This document shows positions 1 through 10,427 of a stretch of DNA of 64,000 bases, piece after piece. The translations under genes were made by a program, and so were the position numbers. This stretch comes from Hibiscus mutabilis (Eukaryota; Streptophyta; Magnoliopsida; Malvales; Malvaceae): positions 88,031,909 to 88,095,908 of the forward strand of contig CM033714.1 in NCBI GenBank assembly GCA_019671005.1, written 5' to 3'. The notes under the pieces were generated by a model that saw nothing but the letters and a program-made list of their open reading frames with translations, was not told where the DNA came from and did no database searches. The stretch's first letter is position 1; each line of letters starts with the position of its first letter.

Positions 1-853
1 TCTATCTTTCTCTAATTGTGTTCTACGAGGGTTGAACCCTTCACCCCTACGTCATGGGACTTTACCCATTCGGTCCACAGCTTCGCGGAGAGCACAAGCC
101 ATTCATGTTAAATCTTCATTGGTGTCAACATCAATTTTATAAAATTATAATTTATAAAAAAAATGTTTCTGCCCTTCGAAAGAATAATTATTTTAATCCA
201 TATTTTTTTAAATCACTTTAATCATCAACGTTTCGTTTTGAAATAAAACAATTTATTAGTGGATAATAATTGTTATTCAATTGACGGTCAACGATGACTT
301 GACAGAATGACACGTCGGTTATAAAATTATTTTTTGATTGTTGTGTCATTTTGTTAAGTCAGCACATTTATTCATATGACACCGCCACGTTAACGTGCAA
401 TGTCATGATAGTTTGTCACGTCATTTTAAAGCATTAACATTTAGTTGACTAACGATTTTTATCTATACGAAAATTATTTTGGCTTAAAATAAAACGTTAA
501 AAATTAAAATAGTTCAAAAAATAATAAACATCAAAGTGACTATTCAGTCAAATATTTCAAACATTTTTTAATATTATACCTTCTATTAATTTCAAATCTA
601 CAACTGTAATTAAAGTTTTATATACAAAATTAGTCTTTAAAGAATATCTCTTTTTTCACTTTAGCATTTTTTTGTGCGGGTTGATTATTTGATATCGAAA
701 GCTGTATTTCGCTAAATGTATAGGTGCAATTTTGTTACATATTTAATTTTTTGAAAGTTTTATGAGGTTAATAACAATTTTCCCCAGTTTTGAGGGACCA
801 CGGTCCTACCCGTCCTCACAATTCACATAGTTCCCCCTGACCATTAATTAATC

Positions 854-1050
854 GCACTATATATATATACTCTTTAAATTTTATACGGTTTTTAGATTGT
901 TAGATGGCTGAAACGGATGACTCAAATTAACAGTCGGTTATGTAAAGATTATCACTTGGAAAAAAATAAAGAGTTAATCTGAACCATCCGTTCCAATCAT
1001 TTAACGGTCCAAAAAAACATATAAAACTTTTAAGTTTTACACTGTATAAG
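854..1050. repeat. MITE-like inverted repeat
   Basis: The left arm (about 880-932, containing GTTAGATGGCTGAAACGGAT) is mirrored by the right arm (about 972-1040, containing ATCCGTTCC and AACGGTCC). The arms can pair over roughly 50 bases with mismatches, leaving a loop of about 40 bases. No coding potential is visible. It has the size and shape of a miniature inverted-repeat transposable element. I could not define exact ends or a target duplication because both flanks are TA-rich. Confidence 0.5.
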
Positions 1051-1605
1051 TGTATATATATATATATATATATATGAAAGATTATCATTCTTTTTAATTT
1101 TTTTAAATCAGATTAATATATATTTATAAATTAAATTAAATTAAATTAAATTGATATTCAAGTTATCGTTTTCTTCTATTTTATAATATTTTTTAAATAA
1201 AAATCAAATAAAAAATAACATTGAATGAAACCAAAATTAGATCGCACCTCTAAAATTTTGAATTGATAAAACTTGAAAATTTTCAACAAAGTTATATAAT
1301 ATTTTTAACACCTTTAGGCTTCTACTTTATACTATAAATAAAGATAAATTCCTACTAATTTGTTCAACATTTTAAGAATTTCTTCTATAAGTTGAGTCTC
1401 TATAGCTATTACTATAATTTAATTTTCTTTTCTTGCCAAGAAAATCATGGTGGAGGATTTGTCGAAAAACATGTTAATATCTACATTTATTCTATGAAAT
1501 CACATAAAAACATACATAATTTAATATATAAAGTTATTATTTAATTTAATTTTGACAATCGACACTCAAAGTAAAATGTCTAGTTTCATATATAGGGTTA
1601 GGATC

Positions 1606-1800
1606 CATTTACGTTGTGTAAAGTTCAATTACTTTTGCATATTTTTGTACCGTTAGATGGGGATAAATAGATAGTTAAAATTATTTCTTTATTTTTTTTC
1701 TTTGGATAATCTTCTCATTTCTTAGAGTCAATCTTAGCTATTTATTTACTGTCATCCAACGTTCTAAAAAATTGTAAAACTCTCAGGTTATATACATGGA
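1606..1800. repeat. MITE-like inverted repeat, related to the one at 854
   Basis: The left arm around 1648-1684 (ACCGTTAGATGG, then ATAAATAGATAG) is mirrored by the right arm around 1730-1770 (CTATTTATTTACTGTCATCC). The GTTAGATGG core also occurs in the element at 854, so the two may be one family. A TAGGATCCA-type phrase flanks both sides (near 1600 and 1802). Ends and target duplication are not resolved. Confidence 0.4.
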
Positions 1801-2784
1801 TTAGGATCCACTTACACAACATAAAACTCAATTAATTTTATATATTTTTAGATAAAATGATTGAAATTCAATATAGTGTATAGTTGAAAAGTATAAAAAT
1901 ATAAATTTATCAAATCTAAATTTATGTCAATAGACATCTAACAAATTTATAGATTTGAGATATAATCAGGAATGTTACATTTCTAATTATTTTATTACTC
2001 ATTTATAATTATTTTGAGTTGTATAATGGAAAGAACCTAATAAGTGTTCTAATAGAAAAGCTGGTGATATTCATTTTAGGAGATGCTGGTTCAAATCATT
2101 TTATTTATATGGTGTATGCGCATTATTAAAGAGTTAAGAATATTTATGAATAGATACTACCTTGTAATCACTTTTAAACCGTTAAAAAAAGAGTTGTATA
2201 ATGGAAATGTTAATGAATTATAAGCGCATGGGACACATTGATGATAGGGAGGTTGAAGCCAAATACGGGGTAGGTAGGTCTCCCAAGACCAAATCTTCTC
2301 AACATCTCATTTTCTTAGTTATTTCCTTCAAATTCACTCAATGATGCTTTAAATCCATGGGGGTTTGTGGTTTGAGCTTTAAACAAAAAGGAGGAAAGGA
2401 AGCCATGAGTCAGACTCAGAGCAGTTAAAGCGAGTCAATGTTGATCTGGTTTTGAATCCTTCCATTTCATTCTCAACTAAAACTTTGGGGTATTTACGAT
2501 TAACTGTTGAAATATATTGGTTAGCCATAACGAGAATAACACGTTATCTTTAGACATTATCATTTAAATTGCATTAAGAATAAAATTTATAGGTTATCTA
2601 TTGTATGTTGGTTAACCATAAATACCCCTCAAGTAAAACTCTCCTTATATATGTGAATAAAAGTATACATATTTCAAGTGGTTGAAGTGATATAAGTGGA
2701 CATAAAAAATCATATTCTTCTAAAGTGACAGATTTTGCCATTGTTGTCTGTCTTAGTTCAAGGAACCAAATTAACACCAGTATT

Positions 2785-3016
2785 TAGGGGCGGAACATAG
2801 GGGTTTAAGGGGGTTTGGTTCCCGTCAACTTTTTTCATTAGGAATAGAATAAATATTTTTAGAAAAATATATAATTACCTCTATAATCTCTTTAAAGTTT
2901 GTAAAATTTTAATATGACCCCCTTAAACTTTTTAATTTCATTTTGACCCTTTTTATAAATTTCTAGTTTTTTTTTAATTTTATTTTGGTCCCCTATAAAT
3001 TTTTAGTTCCGCCCCA
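2785..3016. mobile_element. hAT-type MITE with 8-bp target duplication
   Basis: The element begins TAGGGGCGGAAC and ends in the complement of TGGGGCGGAAC. It is flanked by a perfect 8-bp direct repeat, CCAGTATT (2777-2784 and 3017-3024). An 8-bp duplication and GGGGCGGA-type termini fit non-autonomous hAT (Tip100-like) elements. It is 232 bp long, non-coding, and the interior is A/T and CCCC/GGGG rich. Confidence 0.85.
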
Positions 3017-4081
3017 CCAGTATTGTTGTTGTTTTGGAGAAACATGCGAAAGGTAGAAGAGAGCGAGAGAGAATCAATACTTGACCTTCCACATCAAGAC
3101 GAATGTGAAATACTCTTTAGAATTGTGTTTGTGGAAGTTCTAGATGAAGGAACCATACATGTTCATTTTATTTTATTTTTGGTTTCATTAAGTATTTATC
3201 GGAGTAGCGAGCCCATGATTAATCATCTACGTTTTATAAGTAAAAAATGATAGACACTAACTACGAGTTTCAAATTACTCCGTTTTCAAGAGAAAGATCG
3301 AATCTTTAATCATTAATTAAAATATAAAAAATTATTTTTATCTCATATAAGCCTCGTAGTACATCTATGCTTATTTTCTTCAATAAATTTGGCTCTCATT
3401 TTTTTAACAAAACTTATATCTAATCCTATTTAGAGAAGAGAGAAAAAAAAATAAGAGAAAAGAAGTGAACGCTCTTAATAAATTTAAAATTTATAATCTA
3501 AAAAATATGAGAGAACAAAAATAAACGATTTGATCAAATTTATTAATTAGCCATAATGAGATAAACACGTTAACTTTAGACATTATACTTTTTAATTTAT
3601 CTCTCATTTGAGTCTCAAGGGAAACTTTTGTTTTGATCAAGTAAAAGTCATTTTTGGCTAAATTATATGGTCTCAGTTTTTTCTTGCAGCCAAAGTAATG
3701 GTTGCATATCTCTACGAAGGCAAAATGTATAGCGCTGTTCGCGGATAATAATGCAATGCAAGTCATGCACACATGTTAATTTGCCCTTAACTGACTTGGA
3801 CCCACGTAAATAACGCAAAAATGCAGCAATGCCTGCCGGTGGAAGGGATTGATTTCAAAATCAATGTCAACCACCAATAACAAGTCTGGCAAAAAAAAAT
3901 AGACAACGATTTAACCCAACAAATAGTCTTAATAAAAATAATAATATTTATTATTTGTATGGGTTTAGGCTTTGCTCGTATAGTTTAGGGTAAATATGAG
4001 CAATTTTTCATTATTTCTTCAGTTAAGAGCCTTGTTTGGTTTTCTGGAATTGAGTTAAGTGAGGCCTCATAAATAAATATA
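3017..4081. other. Intergenic, no gene seen
   Basis: AT-rich sequence without convincing coding potential. Short open frames on both strands lack family resemblance. A repeat phrase near 3540-3590 matches 2520-2570. Confidence 0.5.
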
Positions 4082-4082
4082 G

Positions 4083-4928
4083 GGGTAAAGTACATAGATA
4101 GTCACCTAACTTTTAGAGTATTTTCATTTTGGTCACCAAATTTTTAATATTTTCATTAGGGTTATCTAACTTTTATTTTGTTTTCATTTTAGTCCTTCCC
4201 GTTCCCTTCTATTATAAAATGCTGACGTGGCCCGTTAGCTTTTCTTTTTCTCAATATAATAGCATACTTTGGGTCCCCACCGAACCATTCTCTTTCTTCT
4301 TCTTCTCCAAATTTCAGCCATGAAAGAGCCTTACCCAAAGATAAAAAAATAGACACTTCCTTTCAGTCATGCTCAAACAAATCTGGTGCTTATTGAGTAT
4401 TGGTTTTCTTATATTTTGGTTAGTTTAATGGAAGGCAAGCGCAGGTTCAGCAACAATATTAGCAGATTCAGAGTAAAACAAGGAGTCATCTTGTTTGGGG
4501 TAGACCTTTAAGGTTGCCTCAATCATCATGGCAACCACTTCAATTTCAGTCCCAACAAAAACAACCTCAGACTCACCCTTGGATCCAAGAACAACCTCAA
4601 AGATATATGAATTGGGTTTTATCCTTTCCATTTACATTGTCAAAAATAATTCCAAAACTTGTTAGCCGGTTATTTAAGAAGCTTTTGGGGGTAAAAAATG
4701 AAATTTGGAGAAGGAGAAGAAAGAGAAGGGTTAAGTGGGACCTAGAGTATATTATTTTATTAAGGAAAAGAAAAATTAAAGGGCACGTCAGTATTTTTTA
4801 ACTAAAGATAATAGGAGGGACCAAAATAAAAATAAATTAAAAGTGGAGTAACGTAATGAAAATTTTAAAAATTTAATGACCAAAATAGAAAACCTTAAAA
4901 GTTCGGTGACTATCTGTGTACTTTACCC
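4083..4928. mobile_element. Mutator-like non-autonomous element (possible Pack-MULE)
   Basis: The ends are long inverted repeats: the left starts GGGTAAAGTACATAG and the right ends TGTGTACTTTACCC, with related sequence extending about 130-150 bp inward (TTTTCATTTTGGTCACC-type blocks mirrored at the other end). The flanks show a near-perfect 9-bp duplication, TAAATATAG / TAAATATAA. Long TIRs plus a 9-bp duplication fit Mutator-like elements. The interior encodes no transposase. On the minus strand (4425-4631) it has an uninterrupted 68-codon frame that could be a captured host fragment. The same TIR family bounds the element at 17855-18959. Confidence 0.75.
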
Positions 4929-4990
4929 TAAATATAAATGAGGAGTATCTGTTTGAAGCCACTGAAACAGAGGGCAAAAGGGTGAAAACA

Positions 4991-5540
4991 ATGGTTTTGG
5001 CACTCATCATCTCTCAAAGCCTCATCTACAACCACAACTGCAACTCTCAGTTTGTTAAAATCAAGTCATGTTCAGATTCAGCTCAAACAAAACCCAATGG
5101 AACCTCTGCTGGATTCCAAGCAAAGAAGCGATGCTTGAGGTGCAAAACCCTCTATTCCGACGCTGATAATTCCCCTACTGCTTGCTCCTTCCACGGCCAT
5201 GCCACTGGTAGGTATCTTCTTTCTACCTTTTATACATTGACAGCACAGAATTAGAACCAAGGCTGGCGTTTCCTGGCTTCCCGGTTGCTAATTGATTTGG
5301 TTGTTTGCAGGGGAGAAAGGGTTGTTTGCATTGGCTCCTCCACACCAGGGGATTGATGGAGACTGGACCGATGCCTCCGGAGTCATCGTGTACAAATGGA
5401 ATGAAGAAAACAATAGACCAAACACTGGACGTGCCAATTGGAAAAAGAGATGGAGTTGCTGTCAAGAATATGATGAAAATGCTCCTCCTTGTTCCCGTGG
5501 ATGGCATGTCTCATACGACGATGGCTTCACTCTATATTAG
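4991..5540 (+). CDS. CHORD-like zinc-binding protein, predicted plastid-targeted
   Basis: Two exons, 4991-5207 and 5311-5540, joined by a GT-AG intron (donor GTAGGT, acceptor TTTGCAG), give 148 residues. The first 45 residues are rich in Ser, Asn, Lys and hydroxylated residues with few acids, which suits a chloroplast transit peptide. The conserved part has C-x2-C (KRCLRCKTLY), then ACSFHGH, then WSCC, then PCSRGWH near the end. This spacing is like a CHORD zinc-binding module (C..C, CxFH, W.CC, C..GxH). The protein ends YDDGFTLY, typical of a conserved plant family of unknown function. The Mutator-like element that ends at 4928 leaves only 62 bp for the leader, so its promoter may lie inside or beyond that element. 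Exact role unknown; the zinc-binding assignment is inference from the motif. Confidence 0.85.
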
Positions 5541-6401
5541 AAATTTATGGATTTGTAGGACTACTACCGGAACAACTGAAACAAAATCGGCACCAAATTT
5601 GTCTGAACACACCATAGGACAACCTTTTAATGCTAATTTTCCACTAAATTGTTGCAGACACAGCTTAGAAGCTTGGATCACCAGAAAATTGTTGGGGTCT
5701 CCTTGTACTTTTAACCCTTTCCTAAAATTTTGAGATTTGACCCCTCCCTTTAATTTGATATAATAATTCCTCATCGTTATTATTACACCATTAGTTTTGG
5801 ACGATGAAGTAGTTTTATTTTATTTTTGAATAGAATGATAAAGTAATTTTAAGCATTTAGTTTACTTGTAAATTCATTTTTAGTTTTTTTTTAATATAAT
5901 TGGCTGAATTTTCATGTAACTCTGACTATATGGTAAAATCCAAACATGGTAGAAGAATTAAAACGACCATTAGTGGTTAAGAGCCCATTTAGTTTATGGT
6001 AATTAACCATTCAATCTAATCTCGGGACAACAACTTAGACGAGCCTCCGGATTTAGACCACAAGGGTCACTCACATCACCAAACCTATATCTTATACCTA
6101 ATGTAAAAAACAACAATAAAGTTCGACTCTCGATTATGAGTCATTTATCCACCAAAGTTTAAATTAAATAACATTGCTATACATATTTTGATTAAACAGA
6201 TATATTTACATTTACAAGATAAATACTGAGATGCCAACCTATACAAGATAAAATTACACAAATATCTTTAACTACTCGGTCAATTAAAATCACTTGTTGT
6301 ACATATATTTAGTATACAACATAATTGCGGTAACAACTAACAATTATTTTCTTTATCTCCATATTACTAAAATGTACAAAATTTTCATGACAAAAACTAG
6401 A
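5541..6401. other. 3' flank of the CHORD-like gene and start of the duplicated block
   Basis: Non-coding. 5541 to about 5760 is probably 3' UTR. From about 6135 the sequence (TTTATCCACCAAAGT, then AACATTGCTATACATAT) matches 9005 onward, showing that the tandem duplication of the chloroplast-protein gene includes 3' flanking DNA. Confidence 0.6.
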
Positions 6402-6934
6402 CTATCCGGTGAACAATCTGGCGAAGAAATTTCCAGATTTGGAGTTCTCCAAACAAGCAACATGGACATATCTTCCAAACCTGCCAACTTGTCTTGCCTC
6501 ACCTCTTGTATCTTTCTTGCACACCTTGCATGTTTTGTCCATCCACCCTTCTTCCACAGCTCTCAGTTCCGGTCCATACATATATATAAATAATACAAAA
6601 CATTCATTAATACAAAAAAAAAAATCCAAGAATTACATCTAGACCCCCCATAATATATATTAATATATATGCATACCTTCAACATAGGATTTGAAGAAAT
6701 CCTTGTATGTCCCTCCAACTTTCCTTCTCAGAGCACCATACTGCATGCATCAAACAACAAAAATGTTGATTGATTTGGATTCATCAAGAGGAACAAAAAA
6801 GAGTTGTAAATAGAAAGAAAGTGTCGCCTACCTGTTCCCTTGACATTCAGCCACCAGACATGGTGACTTCTTTAGCCTCATCCAAAACCTGCCACAGAAA
6901 AATGGTATTTTGTGGTATATGTGCAGAATGCTAA
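6402..6934 (-). pseudogene. Broken tandem copy of the chloroplast-protein gene at 9209
   Basis: Three pieces match the exons of the intact gene at 9209-10041. Exon 3 is at 6402 to about 6568, exon 2 at 6677-6740 (64 bp, same length as in the intact gene), and the 3' end of exon 1 at about 6831-6893. The copy is dead: the exon 1 fragment has an in-frame stop just before the MSREQ segment, most of exon 1 is missing, and exon 3 lacks the first codons (DGEY) together with the splice-acceptor AG. A short stretch near 6913-6934 still matches the first codons of intact exon 1. The exon 3 frame is open (CKVC...HVAC preserved), so decay may be fairly recent. Confidence 0.8.
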
Positions 6935-8255
6935 AGGATGCTGACGAGGCATAAAGAGCTGGAGATGAATTTACTTTTTCTCACGTGGACTTTCTCTCAA
7001 ATACGCAACATTCAATGAAACGGGAAACAATTGGCTTTCTTTAATGAAGCCAGGCAACTTTAGAGTACTGAAGCCCTAGTTTCACCGCCTATATAAAGAA
7101 GACTTGATCGTTACTCAAAAGAGAGACCGATCGATAGAGAGCACAAATCAAACGACAGTCTTAGTCCGAGCTTGCGGAGAACCACCGATGCGAAGTTAGA
7201 TGATTCTCCTCATCGAACAAAGCCGTCGAAAGAGGCTGATGGAGAGGAGGCCTGTAGCATAGTTGGACAACACAAAGGGAGTTTTGTCGATGACGCTCGA
7301 CTTATTTTTTTTCTTACTTGATAAACTGTCGTACTTTATACTTTCAATTATGGTTGTTTTATGCTCAGACACGAGCTAAACATTTTAGTTGAGATTATTG
7401 CGTCTCAGGATTTTATGTTTTGGTTATTATACTTCAATGCTTTAGTTATTTTATCTTCATCTATTCTGTTCTTGTGCTAAATGTGTAGTTAATCGTAAAA
7501 GCTATTTGAAAGAGGCTTGTTAACTATTAATCAGTGGCTTAATATTTGAGATAGTTAAGTTATACAAACATGAACAGTGGGGCTAAGCTGTCAACTTAGT
7601 CTTAATCCGGCTTAGACACAAGTTTAGAGTTTCAACGACTAAAAGGGAGTTTTTAAACAAATAATAGAGTGGTTAGGGTTAACGCAAACATGTATTACTT
7701 TAATTACAAAATTATTAATTTCTAGGCATCGAGAGAGTCAGAAGTTCATTAGAAAATCCTGTCGAGTAGATGAAGAACCTTAGAATTCAAGCAGACATGT
7801 ATTGTCCGTCGCTATAGCATTGAGGTAGGTAATCAATCATATATCCTTAGCAATAATCCCAACCTCCATAATTAATTGTTAAGTCGTTACTGTTGTTTGT
7901 CTTTATTGTTGTTATCTTTAGATTAGTTAATTTAGTTTACTTTCATCAATACTTGCAAACTCATTCCTAAGTACGATAACTTTGTAGTTACTAATTCAAT
8001 CCCTATGGGTTCGACACTCTACTCTCACTTTATTACTTGATATGACGAGTATATTTGCTCTAAAGTGCATCACTATTCGACAATTATCACTAGCCTTCTA
8101 TATATAAAATATAAACTATTTTCGCCTTTTTAGTGTCACTATTTATGTTCAACACTAAAAAATAAATTATAAACTTTAAACTTTATTTCTAAACTTTAAT
8201 TTAATATTTTAATATTAAATCATCCATAAAAACACTAAAAAAAATAGAGAATTGA
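6935..8255. mobile_element. Insertion of about 1.3 kb in the pseudogene, LTR-like remnant
   Basis: Sequence on either side (to about 6934 and from about 8256) is contiguous in the intact copy at about 10020-10060, so this block is an insertion or replacement. It contains a TATA-like CCTATATAAAG near 7089, a long non-coding leader, and near 8006 a GGGTTCGACACTC phrase followed by an AT-rich tail. These resemble parts of plant Ty3-type LTRs. I found no convincing TG...CA ends or target duplication, so the class is tentative. Confidence 0.45.
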
Positions 8256-8460
8256 TCGTGAACTTGGTGGCTAGAGGTGGCCCTTTCACAAACCATTAAA
8301 ATTGTGAGGACGGCTAGGTTACAAACTTTCCACAAATATCTTAATAAGAATTCCATGGCAGGGATTATAGATTAATCAGACACCAGATGTGGTAAAGGGT
8401 AATTGCATGGTGTTTAGAGTCTGACATGCAATTTGAGAATATCTACTTCCAACCTCCCAA
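8256..8460 (-). repeat. Duplicated upstream region of the chloroplast-protein gene
   Basis: This block matches 10045-10270, upstream of the intact gene. Shared phrases include ATTAAAATTGTGAGGAC, AATTCCATGGC, GATTATAGATTAATCA and ATTGCATGGTGTTTAGAGTC, with small indels. It is the promoter side of the tandem duplication, now separated from the pseudogene by the insertion at 6935-8255. Confidence 0.8.
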
Positions 8461-9208
8461 TGTGATCATCAATTGATCTATTCCAAACTCGCCTACATCT
8501 TTACGGTAGAGCTTAAGCATTTTTCCTTACCTTTTCAATTTACCTAACTATCCCCTACAATTACACATCACAAAATTAAACCCTTGTATCACCTATTAAT
8601 CAAGTTTTACTCGCATTAAAATTTTTAGTTACTATTAACTAACTTGATCTCCCAACCACATAAAACCATTAATTCATTATAAATTAACTAACAACATAAA
8701 ATAAAGTTGTTTACAAGACTTTTTCGGGCAAGAGGAAAAATGTATATTAAAATTTAAAATATAAAGATATTGGATAACCGAATCAATCACAGTCTTCTTA
8801 AATTAATTGTCACTAATTTATATATAATTAAATATACAATTTACACATAATATAAAAATTAACAATAAAGTTTGAATCTCGATTATCCCATTATAAGTGC
8901 AATGTGTATCATTACACTTCAAATCAAATAACAAGCCAAATACAACACAAAGTTTGAGTTTGATGTGTGCTTAGTGTTATCCTTAATGCTAAGGATTTAT
9001 GAGCCATTTATCCACCAAAGTATAAATTAGATAACATTGCTATACATATATTTAGTGTACAATATAATCGCGGTAACAATTAAAAAGTGTGAAGCTTAAG
9101 CCCAACAAATACAATTATATTCTCTTTTGTTATATATATAAAGAATACAATTATATTCTTTATCTCCATGTTACTAACGAATACAAAAATTTCACAACCA
9201 AGACTAGA
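8461..9208. other. Intergenic DNA between the tandem copies
   Basis: AT-rich, no coding potential seen. From about 9000 it matches 6135 onward (3' flank of the duplicated gene). Nothing else is recognised. Confidence 0.5.
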
Positions 9209-10041
9209 CTATCCAGAGAACAACCTGGTGAAGAAATTCCCAGATTTGGAGTTTTCCAAGCAAGCAACATGGACATATTTTCCAAACTTGTCAACTTGCC
9301 TAGCCTCACCCCTTGTATCTTTCTTGCACACCTTGCATGTTTTGTCCACCCACCCTTCTTCCACATATTCTCCATCCACTGCTCTCAGTTTCAGTCCATA
9401 CATACATACATATATATATATATATAAATACAAAACATTCATTAATAAAAAATACCCAAAATTACATATATATATATATATATACACACACATATGCATA
9501 CCTTCAACATAGGATTTGAAGAAATCCTTGTATGTCCCTCCAATTTTCCTTCTCAGAGCACCATACTGCATGCACCAAACAACAAAATTGTTGGTTGATT
9601 TTGATTCATCAAGAGGAACAAAAGACAAACAAACAAAAAGAAAGAAAAAGTCACCTGTTCCCTTGACATTCTGCCACCAGACCTGGTGGCTTGTCTAGCC
9701 TCACCCAAAAGCTCGGCATCCTTTTCGGACCTAACTTGGGAGAAATCCAGAGCCTCCGTCACACTGCTAAACAAAGACTGTTTGCTCTTCTTCTTTGCCT
9801 CTTCTTTCTCACCCTTCACCTCTTCTTGTTTAGCTGAAACTCTAAACAATGTTGGGGAACTCTTGCTTCTTAGCCTTTGGCTGTGAATATGTTGTTTAGG
9901 AATAATGTTTTGTGAAGGTGACAATGGAAGAGCCCTTAGTCCCATGCTTGCTTTGTTTTTGGCAGAGAAGCTGGAACCAACCGGCAATGACCTCCACAAG
10001 GCTAACCAAGCTAGCCTTTTATATGTACAGAATGATAGCAC
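9209..10041 (-). CDS. Predicted chloroplast protein with C-x2-C / H-x2-C motif
   Basis: Three exons on the minus strand: 10041-9655, 9565-9502 and 9378-9209. All junctions are GT-AG (donors GTGACT and GTATGC, acceptors GCATGCAG and GAGAGCAG) and frames join cleanly to give 206 residues. The N-terminal 60-70 residues are basic and Ser/Ala-rich like a transit peptide; a Lys/Glu-rich stretch follows. The C-terminal 75 residues are the best conserved in character: RRKIGGTYKDFFKSYVEVDG, then C-x2-C (DKTCKVC), 18 residues, then H-x2-C (VHVAC), a likely metal site. The start is uncertain; a Met 33 codons downstream is the alternative. It resembles a conserved plant family of unknown function. A dead tandem copy lies at 6402. 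Confidence 0.85.
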
Positions 10042-10044
10042 CTG

Positions 10045-10427
10045 GTGATTTTGGTGGCTGGAGGTTCAATACGTGGCTTTTTCACAAACTATTAAAATTG
10101 TGAGGACTGCTAAGTGGTCAACATACATACAAATATATAATAACAAACTATAAATATCTTAATAAAAATTCCATGGCCAACAACAGGCAGAGATTATAGA
10201 TTAATCATACGCCACATGTGGTAAATGGTAATTGCATGGTGTTTAGAGTCTGACATGAAATTTGAGAATGTCTAATTCGAAAATGTATGAAGTTTAGCCT
10301 ACTAAGCCGGGTTGCTTTCGTGAGTGGACCGTGCCAAAAGCAAGTGAATCTCTCTCGAACCAGTAATATAATTTTTTACAGACCAGCTATGGCATACAAA
10401 GCTACAAAAACTACTTACATCAGAGGC
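10045..10427. other. Upstream DNA of the 9209 gene, then 3' flank of the K+ transporter gene
   Basis: 10045-10270 is the promoter-side block duplicated at 8256-8460. The rest, 10271-10427, is probably the 3' UTR and flank of the minus-strand potassium transporter. No coding potential is visible. The two minus-strand genes are separated by under 400 bp. Confidence 0.6.

Larger units (their letters stand above)
1..2784. other. AT-rich intergenic DNA
   Basis: No gene is visible. The stretch is AT-rich with short open frames that show no protein-like composition. It holds two inverted-repeat elements (listed separately), a run of TA dinucleotides near 1053-1075, and fragments of older repeats near 200-560, where diverged ACGTTTCGTTTT-like sequence appears in opposite orientations. 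A phrase beginning TTAGCCATAA near 2521 recurs near 3546 and marks an old dispersed repeat. Confidence 0.6.

Noticed and set aside
3023..3250. 75-codon plus-strand frame after the hAT MITE
   Set aside because: It begins inside the target duplication of the MITE and has no protein-like features beyond a short charged stretch.
8006..8020. GGGTTCGACACTC resembling a tRNA T-arm
   Set aside because: No acceptor stem, D-arm or anticodon arm can be placed around it; it fits LTR-type sequence instead.
8060..8150. CACTA ... TAGTG ends suggesting a tiny CACTA element
   Set aside because: The words are short and frequent in this AT-rich block, and no 3-bp duplication or longer inverted ends were found.
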